Part shown: positions 22,506 through 31,588 of the stretch, piece after piece
Layout: every line of letters starts with the position of its first letter
Position numbering within the stretch: the stretch's first letter is position 1
NCBI GenBank assembly: GCA_022711405.1
Contig: JAKLFC010000003.1
Span: 124,001-188,000 of the forward strand
Source of the DNA: Bacteroidota bacterium
GTDB lineage: Bacteria > Bacteroidota > Bacteroidia > Bacteroidales > JAGONC01
DNA: 64,000 bases
Reading direction: 5' to 3'
The notes under the pieces: generated by a model
The model's database searches: none
Seen by the model: only the letters and a program-made list of their open reading frames with translations
What the model was told of the DNA's origin: nothing
Position numbers and translations under genes: made by a program

Positions 22506-25334
22506 TTACAGTACAATGATCTTTTTTACAATCTTCCCATCAGAAGGAAGCAGACAAAGCTGATAGAGTCCGGGTACAATTTCATTCAAATTCAGCGGGA
22601 TCGTATGCGTTCCCTGAGAGATACGGTCGCTGAAGAGGACCGCTTCCAGTTTTCCGGCGTTGTTATAAAGATGAATCTCAAGTGCTTGCGACGTTTCACA
22701 GGATATCTCCACCTGAACGGATCCATGCACCGGATTCGGGAAGATCCTGACCAGCCTGAGCGATGGTCCGGCGGCCGGCACAGTGATCCCGGAGGTGGGC
22801 TCGAAATACGCGCTGTACACGCCGTTCCCGTGTGTCCCAACGGCTATGAATCCATCGCTGTACCGGGCATCGATCATGTCGACGATGACCCTTCCGATGG
22901 TGGAGGCGCCCTCCCTTACCCAGATGGTCGAATCTCCTTTGAGTTCACTGGTGGAGAAGAGTCCGGAAGAGGTACCGATGAAAATGGTTTTCTGGCCATT
23001 GCGCATCACTTTTTTGGAACAGCGCACTGAGGGTCCCGACCCGGAGCCATCCTGATTCTCTTCCAGGTTGCCTCCAACCGCGGTCCAGGTCGCCCCTCCG
23101 TCGGATGTATGGAACAGGCTCTGAACTCCATAGTTGGAGAAGACTACCATGGTATGATCCGCATTCCCGGGATCAATATCAATGAAAGCCACAAAAGCAT
23201 TGGTCGGGAAATGATCTCCGGTGATATCCACCGGCATCGGATTGCCCGTGTGCGCATCATCCATCCGGTATACTTTTCCCAGACTGGTGCCGTAATAGAG
23301 CCGGTTGGCAGGAATGGCGGAAACGGCGATATAGCTGATCTCGCTTGCCTGTCCTACATCAACGTTGCTCAGATGGTTCCATCCAACATTGCGCAGGCTT
23401 GTATCGTAGGATGCTGCTTTCATGTTATCTTTTCTCCAGATGCTGGTGACCGTCGGAAGGTAGAATATTTCTTCGGTATTCGGATCAAGTGCAAAGTTCT
23501 GGTAGAACGGAAAAAGAGAATTGGAACCCATCACCGGATCATAATAGGCCAGCAATGTATCAGGGAGCTGGTAGAAGATATTTTTCGTGTGCATGTCATC
23601 ACCGAACTGCGATGTCCAGATATTTCCACTATAGGCTGAGATCACACAGTACTCCCAGTCATCGGCCACGTAGGTGGCAAAGCCATCGTAGCAGATATCG
23701 ATATCGAACCAGAGTTCCGTAGGATCATCGGTGACCGTATAGTACCAGTTGTTATCCTGAAGACCTCCAAGGATCCAGTCGTCATGGTCAGCTCCGTGAT
23801 CGATGGCAACGGAGTAGAATTGGGTGGTAGTCAGCTGGTTATTAAGTCTTTCCCAGCTGTTGTCCATACTGTCAGCCATGCAATCCTGGGTGACATAGAT
23901 GCCCCCGTCGTTTGACATGAACATCACCCTGGGATCTGAAGGGAGGAAGGCAATCCCATGCTGGTCGGGATGAAGACCGTGGAGCGAATCCATATCGAAC
24001 GGATATCCACCAATGTATGAGGTCTGCAGACTGTCTGCAAAACCGTTTATTGATCGGTAGAGGTTCATGCCCCCCATGAACACGACATTCTCGTTGTCGG
24101 GTTTCACACCCATGGTGAAGGTGTATCCACCATACACAACAAAGGAATAGGGAAAGCTGTTCATGTCGCCATTGCCTGCTCCCGGCATACCCGGCGTACG
24201 ATCTTCCCAGGTGGCGGAGTCGGCTTCTGTATCCCAGGTCATCTTCCAGAATGTATTGATCGTGTTGGTATAGCCATTGAACGGAGCAAGATCGGGAGAC
24301 TGTGATTCTGTAAAGACGTACATTATGTTATGGTTGGAAGGTGCGATAGCCAGCCGGGAAACACGGTTATTTGTGGGGAAACCGGAGGGTGTGATGTTTG
24401 TCCAGGATATGCCGTTGGTGGAACGCCAGATCCCGGCTTTGTCCGGCGGCTCGACCCCCCAGCCGTAACCTCCCATGATCGCAAAGAGGACCCCATCGGG
24501 GGTGATGCCGATGTCGGTACAGAATGACTTATTGTAGAGGTCACCGAGGACCACCTGCCAGGTGTTGCCTCCGTTTTCTGAGCGCATGATGGCTCCGTAA
24601 CATGCTGCATCCACGATATCTTTTTCAGTGCTAACCGGATCTGTGACGATTCTCCATACTCCCTGGAAAATTTCATCGAGGACTTCAGGGGAGCCTCCCT
24701 GGGTTGAGGCCAGTGGTTCCCATGTCGCCCCGTTATCCGTTGATTTGAAGATACCGTTTCCGATGCCGACGGTCCGCACGTTGGTGCTGATGTTTCGGTT
24801 GGTGGTGCTGAGCAGCTCGCCTGTACCGTAGTACCAGATATGGTGCTTCCCTGCCCTATGGTCCTGCACCAGGCACGTAGCGCTCTGTTCGGCGTCGGGG
24901 GCGGTGGTCTTCTGCCACGACTGTCCCGCGTCGGTGGAATGCCACATGCCGCCGGAGGCGCTGCCTGCGAGCAGGTGGTTTTCATCATCGGTATCGACAG
25001 CGATGCAAAGCATCCTCCCACCGATGTTTTTGGGTCCCCGCCAGGTCCATGCCTGTTCCCGGCTTGTCTCAGCGGCCGGTAGCCGTGACGCAAAGGCCAG
25101 CTCTCGTGACCGGACGCCGGGCGGTATCCGGTCCGTTTTCGGATCTCTCAGCTTTTGGAACTGGTACTCTGCCATCATGGGTAGAAAAGCACTCCTGGGT
25201 ATTTTTCTGTTTTCAGCAATCGCAGGTAACTGCTTTTTGGAGGTCAACGAATCAGGCGTCCGCAGGATCATCAGCAAACCTGCCGATGCAACAACGGCCC
25301 CTGTTGCCAGGAAAAAGATCAATCGTTTTGTCAT
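22506..25334 (-). CDS. T9SS-secreted Asp-box (sortilin/BNR-like) beta-propeller protein
   Basis: 942 residues. Hydrophobic N-terminal signal (about 1-24), then a long propeller region with repeated Asp-box motifs S-x-D-x-G-x-x-W: STDAGQSW, STDNGATW, SENGGNTW, STNGISW and TSDGGATW, and a T9SS sorting domain (about 860-942, RIFPNPVHGSVQVEI, GLYQLCLLPSDGK). Asp boxes fold the blades of sialidase-like and VPS10-like propellers; no sialidase catalytic Arg triad or Tyr/Glu nucleophile is evident, so glycan or protein binding is more likely than catalysis. The mature protein is expected at the cell surface. It heads a minus-strand group continuing into the GyrI-like gene. Confidence 0.88.
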   Translation of the reverse strand: MTKRLIFFLATGAVVASAGLLMILRTPDSLTSKKQLPAIAENRKIPRSAFLPMMAEYQFQKLRDPKTDRIPPGVRSRELAFASRLPAAETSREQAWTWRGPKNIGGRMLCIAVDTDDENHLLAGSASGGMWHSTDAGQSWQKTTAPDAEQSATCLVQDHRAGKHHIWYYGTGELLSTTNRNISTNVRTVGIGNGIFKSTDNGATWEPLASTQGGSPEVLDEIFQGVWRIVTDPVSTEKDIVDAACYGAIMRSENGGNTWQVVLGDLYNKSFCTDIGITPDGVLFAIMGGYGWGVEPPDKAGIWRSTNGISWTNITPSGFPTNNRVSRLAIAPSNHNIMYVFTESQSPDLAPFNGYTNTINTFWKMTWDTEADSATWEDRTPGMPGAGNGDMNSFPYSFVVYGGYTFTMGVKPDNENVVFMGGMNLYRSINGFADSLQTSYIGGYPFDMDSLHGLHPDQHGIAFLPSDPRVMFMSNDGGIYVTQDCMADSMDNSWERLNNQLTTTQFYSVAIDHGADHDDWILGGLQDNNWYYTVTDDPTELWFDIDICYDGFATYVADDWEYCVISAYSGNIWTSQFGDDMHTKNIFYQLPDTLLAYYDPVMGSNSLFPFYQNFALDPNTEEIFYLPTVTSIWRKDNMKAASYDTSLRNVGWNHLSNVDVGQASEISYIAVSAIPANRLYYGTSLGKVYRMDDAHTGNPMPVDITGDHFPTNAFVAFIDIDPGNADHTMVVFSNYGVQSLFHTSDGGATWTAVGGNLEENQDGSGSGPSVRCSKKVMRNGQKTIFIGTSSGLFSTSELKGDSTIWVREGASTIGRVIVDMIDARYSDGFIAVGTHGNGVYSAYFEPTSGITVPAAGPSLRLVRIFPNPVHGSVQVEISCETSQALEIHLYNNAGKLEAVLFSDRISQGTHTIPLNLNEIVPGLYQLCLLPSDGKIVKKIIVL

Positions 25335-25471
25335 TTTGAAGGAAATTTAAGCAAGGCAGTAAATATATAAAATCCGTGAGGGGAAAGCAAGAAAAATCAT
25401 TAAAAATAGAGGTTAAGGGTCCATCTTCGGAATATCTTCAAGGATCTTTCCGGTGATAAGGTACCCTTTGT

Positions 25472-27241
25472 TTACCATTTTACGATCTTATGATAACCGG
25501 TCATACCGTTGTGCTGCAGTTGTACGATGTAAACTCCGGCCTGCAATTCGGATATATCCAGAGTGTATGTACAATCACCCGCGTATTGACAGGGTAACAC
25601 ATGGTGCTTGATCAGGTTCCCTGTTATATCATAGAGGCTGAGTTCCATGGCACCATTCCGGTCTGACCGGTACGTTATGGTGAGTGTGTGATCGACGGGA
25701 TTGGGATAGGTGCCAATGATCAGATTGCTGTCGTGCATTGGATCATTTACTGCTGTCGGACCCAGGTTTCCATATTTGGTGATATTCTGGGCATAAATGC
25801 CCGCTTGATAATAGTTTTCCGGATCCTCTCTGTTATCTTCCCAGGTGGCGATGTACTGATCATTGACCATTCTGCTCACATTCAGCTCACCCTTTGCACT
25901 TTTGGCATTTGTGAAAACCAGGTCACTGCCTTCCCAGACGGAATTGCCATCCCTGTCGATTCTCCGGGCAAGGTAATCCGTGCTGATAATGGTATCTGTA
26001 CCTGCCAGGGTAATGAATTCATATGCATAGAACAGGGTTAGGTCATCTTCTGTGGTCTTCCTGATACCACTGGTTCCTAAGAGCGTATCATAAGCAGAAA
26101 CCCAACCCACAAATCTTCTGCCTCCGGTAGTCCACTGATTCTGCCCGTCGATCGAATATTTCTGACCATAAACGGCCTCGAATCCTTCATATTCGTTGAG
26201 CACATTCCAGAAAACAAAAAGCTCATCATGTTCCGGGAAATAAGTGAGCGACGGGTTTGAATGCTTATATTGCACGGAATCCGACACGTTCATGCCATCA
26301 GGGGTCCACTGGGGTATACCCTCTGAAGTAACATATTGAAGATAAGTATTATAAAAAGGTCCCTCAGGAAAGGCCATCCATCCCGCAAAAAATCCACCAT
26401 TGCCATCACTTTCCATGGCTGGTGCAAAAAAGCTCAACGGCATATTTTTAGCCGTATCAAGAACCAGGTGTTCAGGCCATACCTGGTTTCCGTCTCCATC
26501 TATTTTCTGGGTCAATGGGTACATATAGGGCCAGTTTCCAACTTCTGAAGTATCGGTTGAAACGGTGGTGATCCACATCACGATCACTCCATTGTCTTCT
26601 GTAGCGATCATGCCGGGCATCAGGCAATGCATGGAGTCAGTGCTGATGATCGTATTGACGTCCCATAGGGTCTGACCGTCTTTTGATAATTTTTGCAGGC
26701 TGATATAAGAAAACTTAGTGGTATCCGATGGTCCCACTCCCCACATGACAACGATATTTTCATCGGTCGTCACCACGGCCGAAGGCGACGGTTTAAAATC
26801 ATTGTCATTCGTCAGAGCAATCCCATCCGGTCCCCACGTAAAGGTACCTTCAGGCGAGATCCTGTATGCAAATACGTCACTGTATCCATTCCGGGCATCC
26901 TGCATCACCACTATGGCGTGATCCTCCGAATCAATGATCAGATCGTAATCCGTTACCCAGGTCCAGGTGGGATGATCATTGATCAGGAGTCCTTCATCGT
27001 ACCACAACTTCATCCCATCCGCATTCAGGTGCTGCAGGTACAGCTCAAAATACGACAATGAATCCGGCTGGTTGTACCAGGAAATATAGGTTTCCCCTTC
27101 CTCATTGACCACTATCTTTGGTACGGCCTGTGTACCCAGGGTATCGATTATTTTCGTATTCATGGATGGATTGTCCGACCACTGGGCAATTCCCGCCATT
27201 GGAACGATTAGGAATATAAAATACATTGCAGCATTTTTCAT
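25472..27241 (-). CDS. T9SS-secreted repeat protein of unknown function
   Basis: 589 residues from ATG 27241 (an in-frame TTG at 27298 would precede the signal peptide and is rejected). Signal peptide ends GIAQ. The body (about 25-490) is built of irregular beta-rich repeats of about 50-60 residues with VxxxxGxxYISWY, GxxLWxxxG and IVVMxD motifs, suggesting a large propeller like those of extracellular Bacteroidota proteins. The C-terminus has a T9SS sorting domain (about 505-589, GTYPNPVDHTLTI, LYDITGNLI, GVYIVQLQHNG). No catalytic motif is seen. It is separated by about 140 bases from the downstream Asp-box gene. Confidence 0.82.
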   Translation of the reverse strand: MKNAAMYFIFLIVPMAGIAQWSDNPSMNTKIIDTLGTQAVPKIVVNEEGETYISWYNQPDSLSYFELYLQHLNADGMKLWYDEGLLINDHPTWTWVTDYDLIIDSEDHAIVVMQDARNGYSDVFAYRISPEGTFTWGPDGIALTNDNDFKPSPSAVVTTDENIVVMWGVGPSDTTKFSYISLQKLSKDGQTLWDVNTIISTDSMHCLMPGMIATEDNGVIVMWITTVSTDTSEVGNWPYMYPLTQKIDGDGNQVWPEHLVLDTAKNMPLSFFAPAMESDGNGGFFAGWMAFPEGPFYNTYLQYVTSEGIPQWTPDGMNVSDSVQYKHSNPSLTYFPEHDELFVFWNVLNEYEGFEAVYGQKYSIDGQNQWTTGGRRFVGWVSAYDTLLGTSGIRKTTEDDLTLFYAYEFITLAGTDTIISTDYLARRIDRDGNSVWEGSDLVFTNAKSAKGELNVSRMVNDQYIATWEDNREDPENYYQAGIYAQNITKYGNLGPTAVNDPMHDSNLIIGTYPNPVDHTLTITYRSDRNGAMELSLYDITGNLIKHHVLPCQYAGDCTYTLDISELQAGVYIVQLQHNGMTGYHKIVKW

Positions 27242-27380
27242 CTTACATAGAATTAAAGTTGAGCTATGAAAGATAATACATTTAATAAGGAATGGCAAAT
27301 AAAAGGTATAATAAGTTTTGGCGAGACACCCTCTCGGTTTGATCCGAAGGATTCAGGTTATGGGCTAAAGTCCTGAGGCA

Positions 27381-28415
27381 TCAATTGATATAAACCGATT
27401 TTCCACTTTTTTCACCGACAGCGCCAATTACTGCCGCAAAGGGATAACCCGCCTCCATAAGATCAGCCAACAGTTGATCAGCCTTCTTATTGGGAACAGA
27501 AATAAGCATCCCTCCGGAAGTCTGGGCATCGGCAACCAGCATTTTATGGTTGTAATCCAGAGCCGGATCAAACTGAATATCCTTTTCCGCAAATTCAAGG
27601 TTGCGGAAAGCTGCGCCTGGAATGCAACCCATCTCGATCAAGTCAAGGACCTTATCCATGACAGGAACGTCAGCAGCATTGATTTTCATTGAAACACCAC
27701 TTCCCTGCGCCATCTTCAACGCATGCCCGAGTAATCCGAATCCGGTGATATCGGTGGCTCCTTTGATATCAAATCTTCTCATCACCTCTGCGACATTTTT
27801 GTTCAAATGCTTCATTGAATCAAGGGCAGCACGGTAAGTAGCAGCATCTGCGAGATCATTACGCTTTGCTGAAATAATTACTCCTGTTCCGATTTGTTTG
27901 GTAAGAATCAGGACATCTCCGGATTTTGCTCCGGTATTGGTAATAATTTTATCAGGGTGCACCCAACCGGTAACGGATAAGCCACAAACGGGAACCTCAT
28001 TGGCAATGGTATGTCCGCCCACGATTACACCTCCTGCTTCGGCAACTTTATCCTGTGTGCCTCTTAATATTTCCTTTAAAATTTTCAGAGGTAATGTTGT
28101 CGGGAAAAGGACTATGTTCAGGGCCGTGAGCACTTCGCCCCCCATGGCATACACATCGCTTAAGGCATTGGCTGCTGCAACCTGTCCGAAATCGTAAGGA
28201 TCGGAACAAACCGGGGGAAAGAAATCGGTAGTTTGAACCAATGCATAATCTTCACGGATCTTATACACGCCCGCATCATCATGAGATTCGATATCCACAA
28301 GGACATTTTGATTGGTTATTTTCGGCAAATCAGCCAGGGCTTTGCCCAGCTCTGAAGCGGATAGCTTGGCAGAGCAGCCACCCTGGTCGACGAGCTTAAG
28401 GAGATCATGTTTCAT
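27381..28415 (-). CDS. selD: Selenide, water dikinase (SelD), Cys form
   Basis: 344 residues, full length. SelD makes selenophosphate from selenide and ATP. The active-site loop reads GGCSAK: Cys14 aligns with the catalytic Cys17 of the E. coli enzyme and Lys17 with Lys20, while the nearby second Cys (Cys19 in E. coli) is Ala. The ATP site carries VQTTDFFPPVCSDPYDFGQVAA with catalytic Asp residues, GGHTIANEVPVCGLSVTG and TDITGFGLLGHA. The gene follows a yedF-like gene by 157 bases, a pairing known from selenium-using bacteria. No selA, selB, selenocysteine tRNA or selU gene lies in the window, so whether selenium goes to selenocysteine, selenouridine or a cofactor cannot be told. Confidence 0.95.
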   Translation of the reverse strand: MKHDLLKLVDQGGCSAKLSASELGKALADLPKITNQNVLVDIESHDDAGVYKIREDYALVQTTDFFPPVCSDPYDFGQVAAANALSDVYAMGGEVLTALNIVLFPTTLPLKILKEILRGTQDKVAEAGGVIVGGHTIANEVPVCGLSVTGWVHPDKIITNTGAKSGDVLILTKQIGTGVIISAKRNDLADAATYRAALDSMKHLNKNVAEVMRRFDIKGATDITGFGLLGHALKMAQGSGVSMKINAADVPVMDKVLDLIEMGCIPGAAFRNLEFAEKDIQFDPALDYNHKMLVADAQTSGGMLISVPNKKADQLLADLMEAGYPFAAVIGAVGEKSGKSVYIN

Positions 28416-28447
28416 ATTCAGGGTTTAATAATTGACCTCTCCCCCGT

Positions 28448-28541
28448 CCCCTCCCCTTAAGGGGAGGGGTGCAGGGGAGGGGTCATACGGGGTAAATTCC
28501 CCGGTGCTTGCGCCGGAATTAGGGTCCAGGGCTTGCCCTGG
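28448..28541. repeat. Three REP-like hairpins between yedF and selD
   Basis: CCCCTCCCC (28448-28456) with GGGGAGGGG (28461-28469), loop TTAA, extended by imperfect flanks; CCGGTGC-TT-GCGCCGG (28501-28516, one G-T pair); CCAGGGC-TT-GCCCTGG (28526-28541, perfect). The last two share a CTTG loop. They sit inside a probable operon and may stabilise or partly terminate the mRNA. Confidence 0.8.
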
Positions 28542-28572
28542 GGTTCATACCAGTGATTGCAAACAATCAGTC

Positions 28573-29181
28573 CTACAAATTAATCACCTTACCCGCTTTC
28601 AGCAGGCTGTCGAGGATCTCATACATATTGGTTACCCTTCCGACAGCAAGCTGATCCGCTTTCTCAAAGTAATTCAGACAGGTTCCGCAGGTAATGATTT
28701 CGACTCCCCTCTTTTCAAGCTCGGTAAGATGAACAAGTGCCGGGGCACCTTTTAACACCAGGTTAATGCCAGCGTTCATGAAAATGATCTTTTGTGGCAG
28801 AACATCATATTCTCTTATGGTATTGAGCATACTCCCTGCCAGGACAAGTCCAAGTTCATTGTCGCCTTCTCCAATGCGGTCCTTCGCAAATACCACCACA
28901 TATCTTTTATCCACAGGGATAGGAGTATCACAGCAAGGATCGACCCCGGTCAGCTCTCCGATTTTCCCCGATCTATTGACCAGCACTTCAAATTCATTTC
29001 CTGTATTGTGCTGTTCGGCTAAGATACCATTGTCTTTCAGGTACCTCATTACATTCTGAGCAGAAGTTTCGCTGTTGAGTAAAACTTTCAGCGTTTCGTT
29101 CTGACCGAGTTCTTTCAATGCCTTTTTAGTTTCGATCAGAGGTATCGGACATTTTTTTCCTTTTACATCAATTATTTTCAT
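28573..29181 (-). CDS. yedF: YedF-like selenium metabolism protein (TusA domain + DsrE-like domain)
   Basis: 202 residues. N-terminal TusA/SirA-type domain (1-75) with the CPIP motif, catalytic Cys11, followed by a DsrE-like domain (about 95-195) with a CGTC pair (about residue 165). This domain order defines the selenium metabolism protein YedF, which travels with selD and is thought to handle selenium or activated sulfur delivery. Cytosolic. The gene lies just upstream of selD on the same strand. An additional Cys pair (DPCCDTP) joins the two domains. Which selenium product it serves is not shown. Confidence 0.92.
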   Translation of the reverse strand: MKIIDVKGKKCPIPLIETKKALKELGQNETLKVLLNSETSAQNVMRYLKDNGILAEQHNTGNEFEVLVNRSGKIGELTGVDPCCDTPIPVDKRYVVVFAKDRIGEGDNELGLVLAGSMLNTIREYDVLPQKIIFMNAGINLVLKGAPALVHLTELEKRGVEIITCGTCLNYFEKADQLAVGRVTNMYEILDSLLKAGKVINL

Positions 29182-29268
29182 CAGATTAGCCTCTGTTTAG
29201 TATACAGTGCACTCCCTTATCCTGTCATCATGACGGCCGGGAGCAGGAACAACCGGATCACCTTACTC

Positions 29269-31356
29269 TTATTGGATAGCGATCTTATCAAGTAATATGG
29301 CGGTGTCATACACACTGTCGCCGACATCCGTGCAGCGGAGTGCGATCGTTATACACTTGCCTTTGTAGGATGACAGGTCATAAGTAAAGGTTTGCCACCC
29401 TGTCATATAGACATCACCCTGGTCAAAAACAATATCTGGAGACACCGCGATCAAATCACCCGGAATTCCTTCGGGGATTTCCTCAGTTGGGGCGGAGGCA
29501 CCAAACTCTGCCGCAATCCCGTCGATGGTTCTGTTGATCAAAACTTCTTCACCGAAGTCTTCAGATATCAGTACGATCTCGAATCGGTCCTGGTAACTGG
29601 ATCCAATGTACTCGAGAAATTCCTCGGAAAGGAAGTTCCACTCCAGGGTCAACGTACTGGCATTGGCCGGGACATTGAATGACTGGGAAATTTTACCGGT
29701 TTCCGTGGTATAGCCAAGACCTGTGGATATGATACCCATATAGTTCCCTTCCTCAGGGCTGATAAATCCCAACTGGCTGATGACACGTCCGTCCCCGTTG
29801 CGGGTCCAGCCCAGTTCCCCTTCTTCAAAAGCTCCATTGACCAGGTCCAGCGCGAAATGCATGGCCTGGGAACCCTGTATTTTGAAGGTGGCGTAGGGAT
29901 CTTGAGGATCTGAAGTGTTGATCTTGCTGACTTCACCCGTTGTCTTGCCATTTTTAGCCAGGGTAATGAAAGCATCCCGTGAAACAGATACACAAAATCC
30001 TCCATTAACCGATTCAGTGTAACCGTAATACGTTTTGGCTCCCTTAGCAAGAAATGCATCCCGCAGGGGAGGCGTTTTGTCGCTTCCGCAGGAATTGTTC
30101 AATATCACACTTTGCGGGAATTCACCCGGTAAGGCGGAAATGAACGGAGCATAGACCTTATAGACATCCTGTTTGGTGACAACATCACCGGATTTACTGA
30201 TGGTCATGTTTTTAGAGATACCCATTTTGGGATTGACACCCTGTAGCATCGGTTTATAGGTTTGATAAACCTCCAGCAATGTATCAGCGATTTCACCTGT
30301 CAGAAAAGCTTTTCCACCGCCTGAGCCATGGGTGGAAAGCACCACCATTCCGTAACTGGTCATTTCATACAGCCGTGCCACATTGGCATCCTGGTTCGTA
30401 TAGAAATTCACCGGAAAATCACCACATTCCAGGCTATCGAGTATGCCCATGATATGAGGCCTTTCGTTGTTTCGCCATGAAGCCTCAAAAGGAGCATAAA
30501 TAAACACATTCCGGTTGCCGATCGTATTGGGATCAAACGCTCTGGCACTTTTGAATCCCTGAGCGGCAGTGCCCCTGGTCTGTTTTGAAACCTGAATCGT
30601 AGCGGTCGTTGCACGTACTGCTTTTCCGGGATCTTCAGCGGTCAGCCCCCCGCGCGTATCGCTCAACCCATCGTCACCAAGCAATGAAATAACGATTCCG
30701 CCCATCAGTCCCGATTTATATTTTATTTCGATGGAGGTAACGCCTTCCTGTTCCACGCTTTCAATTTCAGGTTGCGATTTAAGCCATTGTACCAGCTGGT
30801 CAACTGCGCTCTCAATATTATCCTGGCTGCCGTTGAGGTAAGTAGTGAGCTGATCCGCTGAATTCTCCTGAATCGTATACAGCGCATTCATGTCGGCAGA
30901 TTTGATGTCTGCATAGATATTGAAGCTCACCAGGCCTGATTCATACAAACCGGCATCGTTCCCCATGGGTGAAGCGATGGCCTTGAACCGGATCTCCCCT
31001 TTGGCTGATTCCGTGATGTTGAATTTACCGCTGAATATCCGGTCACCCTTGATCTCATCCCCGCCCCAGTAAAGGTCGCCGTTATCCAGCAAATAACCCA
31101 TTTCCGATTCATTTCCATTGGCAGCGACTTTCACCAGGCGAACCGTATCTTTGATCTCAAGTCCCGGAAGGACCTTTACATGCGCGGTTAATGCGGTGCT
31201 GATATTGATCAAGGCTTCCTGAGGTGAAACCTCCAGTGTACCCAACGGGGTGGCTTCATTTTTATCATCTTCATCGCATTGGGAAAAGAAAAGGAACAGT
31301 ACGAAAATAACGGATGAAAAGTACAGGATGTTCCTGAACGAGCTGAGTGTTTTCAT
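29269..31356 (-). CDS. Surface lipoprotein with clan CD (gingipain/caspase-like) His-Cys domain
   Basis: 695 residues. Lipoprotein signal with lipobox FFSQC (Cys27) and an acidic tail after it (DEDDKNE), typical of surface-exposed Bacteroidota lipoproteins. Residues about 40-150 form an Ig-like domain. From about 270 to 460 comes an alpha/beta domain with strand MVVLSTHGSGGG (His343) and strand SVILNNSCGS (Cys423), followed by LAKGAKTYYGYTESV: the His-Gly and x-x-Cys-x-Ser spacing of clan CD proteases (gingipain, clostripain, caspase). The C-terminal domain (about 515-695) resembles choice-of-anchor jelly rolls (SQSFNVPANASTLTLEWNF). Likely an outer-surface cysteine peptidase; activity and specificity unproven. 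No recognised promoter lies in the short spacer to the divergent gene. Confidence 0.75.
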   Translation of the reverse strand: MKTLSSFRNILYFSSVIFVLFLFFSQCDEDDKNEATPLGTLEVSPQEALINISTALTAHVKVLPGLEIKDTVRLVKVAANGNESEMGYLLDNGDLYWGGDEIKGDRIFSGKFNITESAKGEIRFKAIASPMGNDAGLYESGLVSFNIYADIKSADMNALYTIQENSADQLTTYLNGSQDNIESAVDQLVQWLKSQPEIESVEQEGVTSIEIKYKSGLMGGIVISLLGDDGLSDTRGGLTAEDPGKAVRATTATIQVSKQTRGTAAQGFKSARAFDPNTIGNRNVFIYAPFEASWRNNERPHIMGILDSLECGDFPVNFYTNQDANVARLYEMTSYGMVVLSTHGSGGGKAFLTGEIADTLLEVYQTYKPMLQGVNPKMGISKNMTISKSGDVVTKQDVYKVYAPFISALPGEFPQSVILNNSCGSDKTPPLRDAFLAKGAKTYYGYTESVNGGFCVSVSRDAFITLAKNGKTTGEVSKINTSDPQDPYATFKIQGSQAMHFALDLVNGAFEEGELGWTRNGDGRVISQLGFISPEEGNYMGIISTGLGYTTETGKISQSFNVPANASTLTLEWNFLSEEFLEYIGSSYQDRFEIVLISEDFGEEVLINRTIDGIAAEFGASAPTEEIPEGIPGDLIAVSPDIVFDQGDVYMTGWQTFTYDLSSYKGKCITIALRCTDVGDSVYDTAILLDKIAIQ

Positions 31357-31539
31357 AAGGAGGTGTTGTTTAAGTTAAGTAATAATCATTCAGTTATTTA
31401 GTTTTTACGATCACATGAAAGTAAAAGTATAGATAAATTTCTGAATAACTAATGCCTGATTGGAAATTTCATCTGAGAATTTGGTGGATTTTAACGGTCG
31501 TAGTGCTAAAAACCTACGATATATAACCGGCGGATTTTT

Positions 31540-31547
31540 TACCTTTG
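31540..31547 (+). promoter_or_regulatory. -7 promoter box of the TPR protein gene
   Basis: TACCTTTG, a perfect TAnnTTTG. The start would be near 31554, 35 bases before ATG 31589, which excludes the longer TTG frame at 31460. Confidence 0.55.
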
Positions 31548-31588
31548 GGGATAAATACCTCAGCATTTTGCCGCAAAAATTCTCCATA

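Noticed and set aside
27381..28415. Selenocysteine TGA in selD
   Set aside because: The catalytic position is a normal Cys codon; the frame is unbroken.
28416..28572. Riboswitch or selenium-responsive RNA
   Set aside because: The structures are simple independent hairpins of REP type and do not match a known riboswitch.
31460..31588. Longer start of the TPR protein
   Set aside because: It uses TTG and lies upstream of a perfect -7 box; ATG 31589 is preferred.
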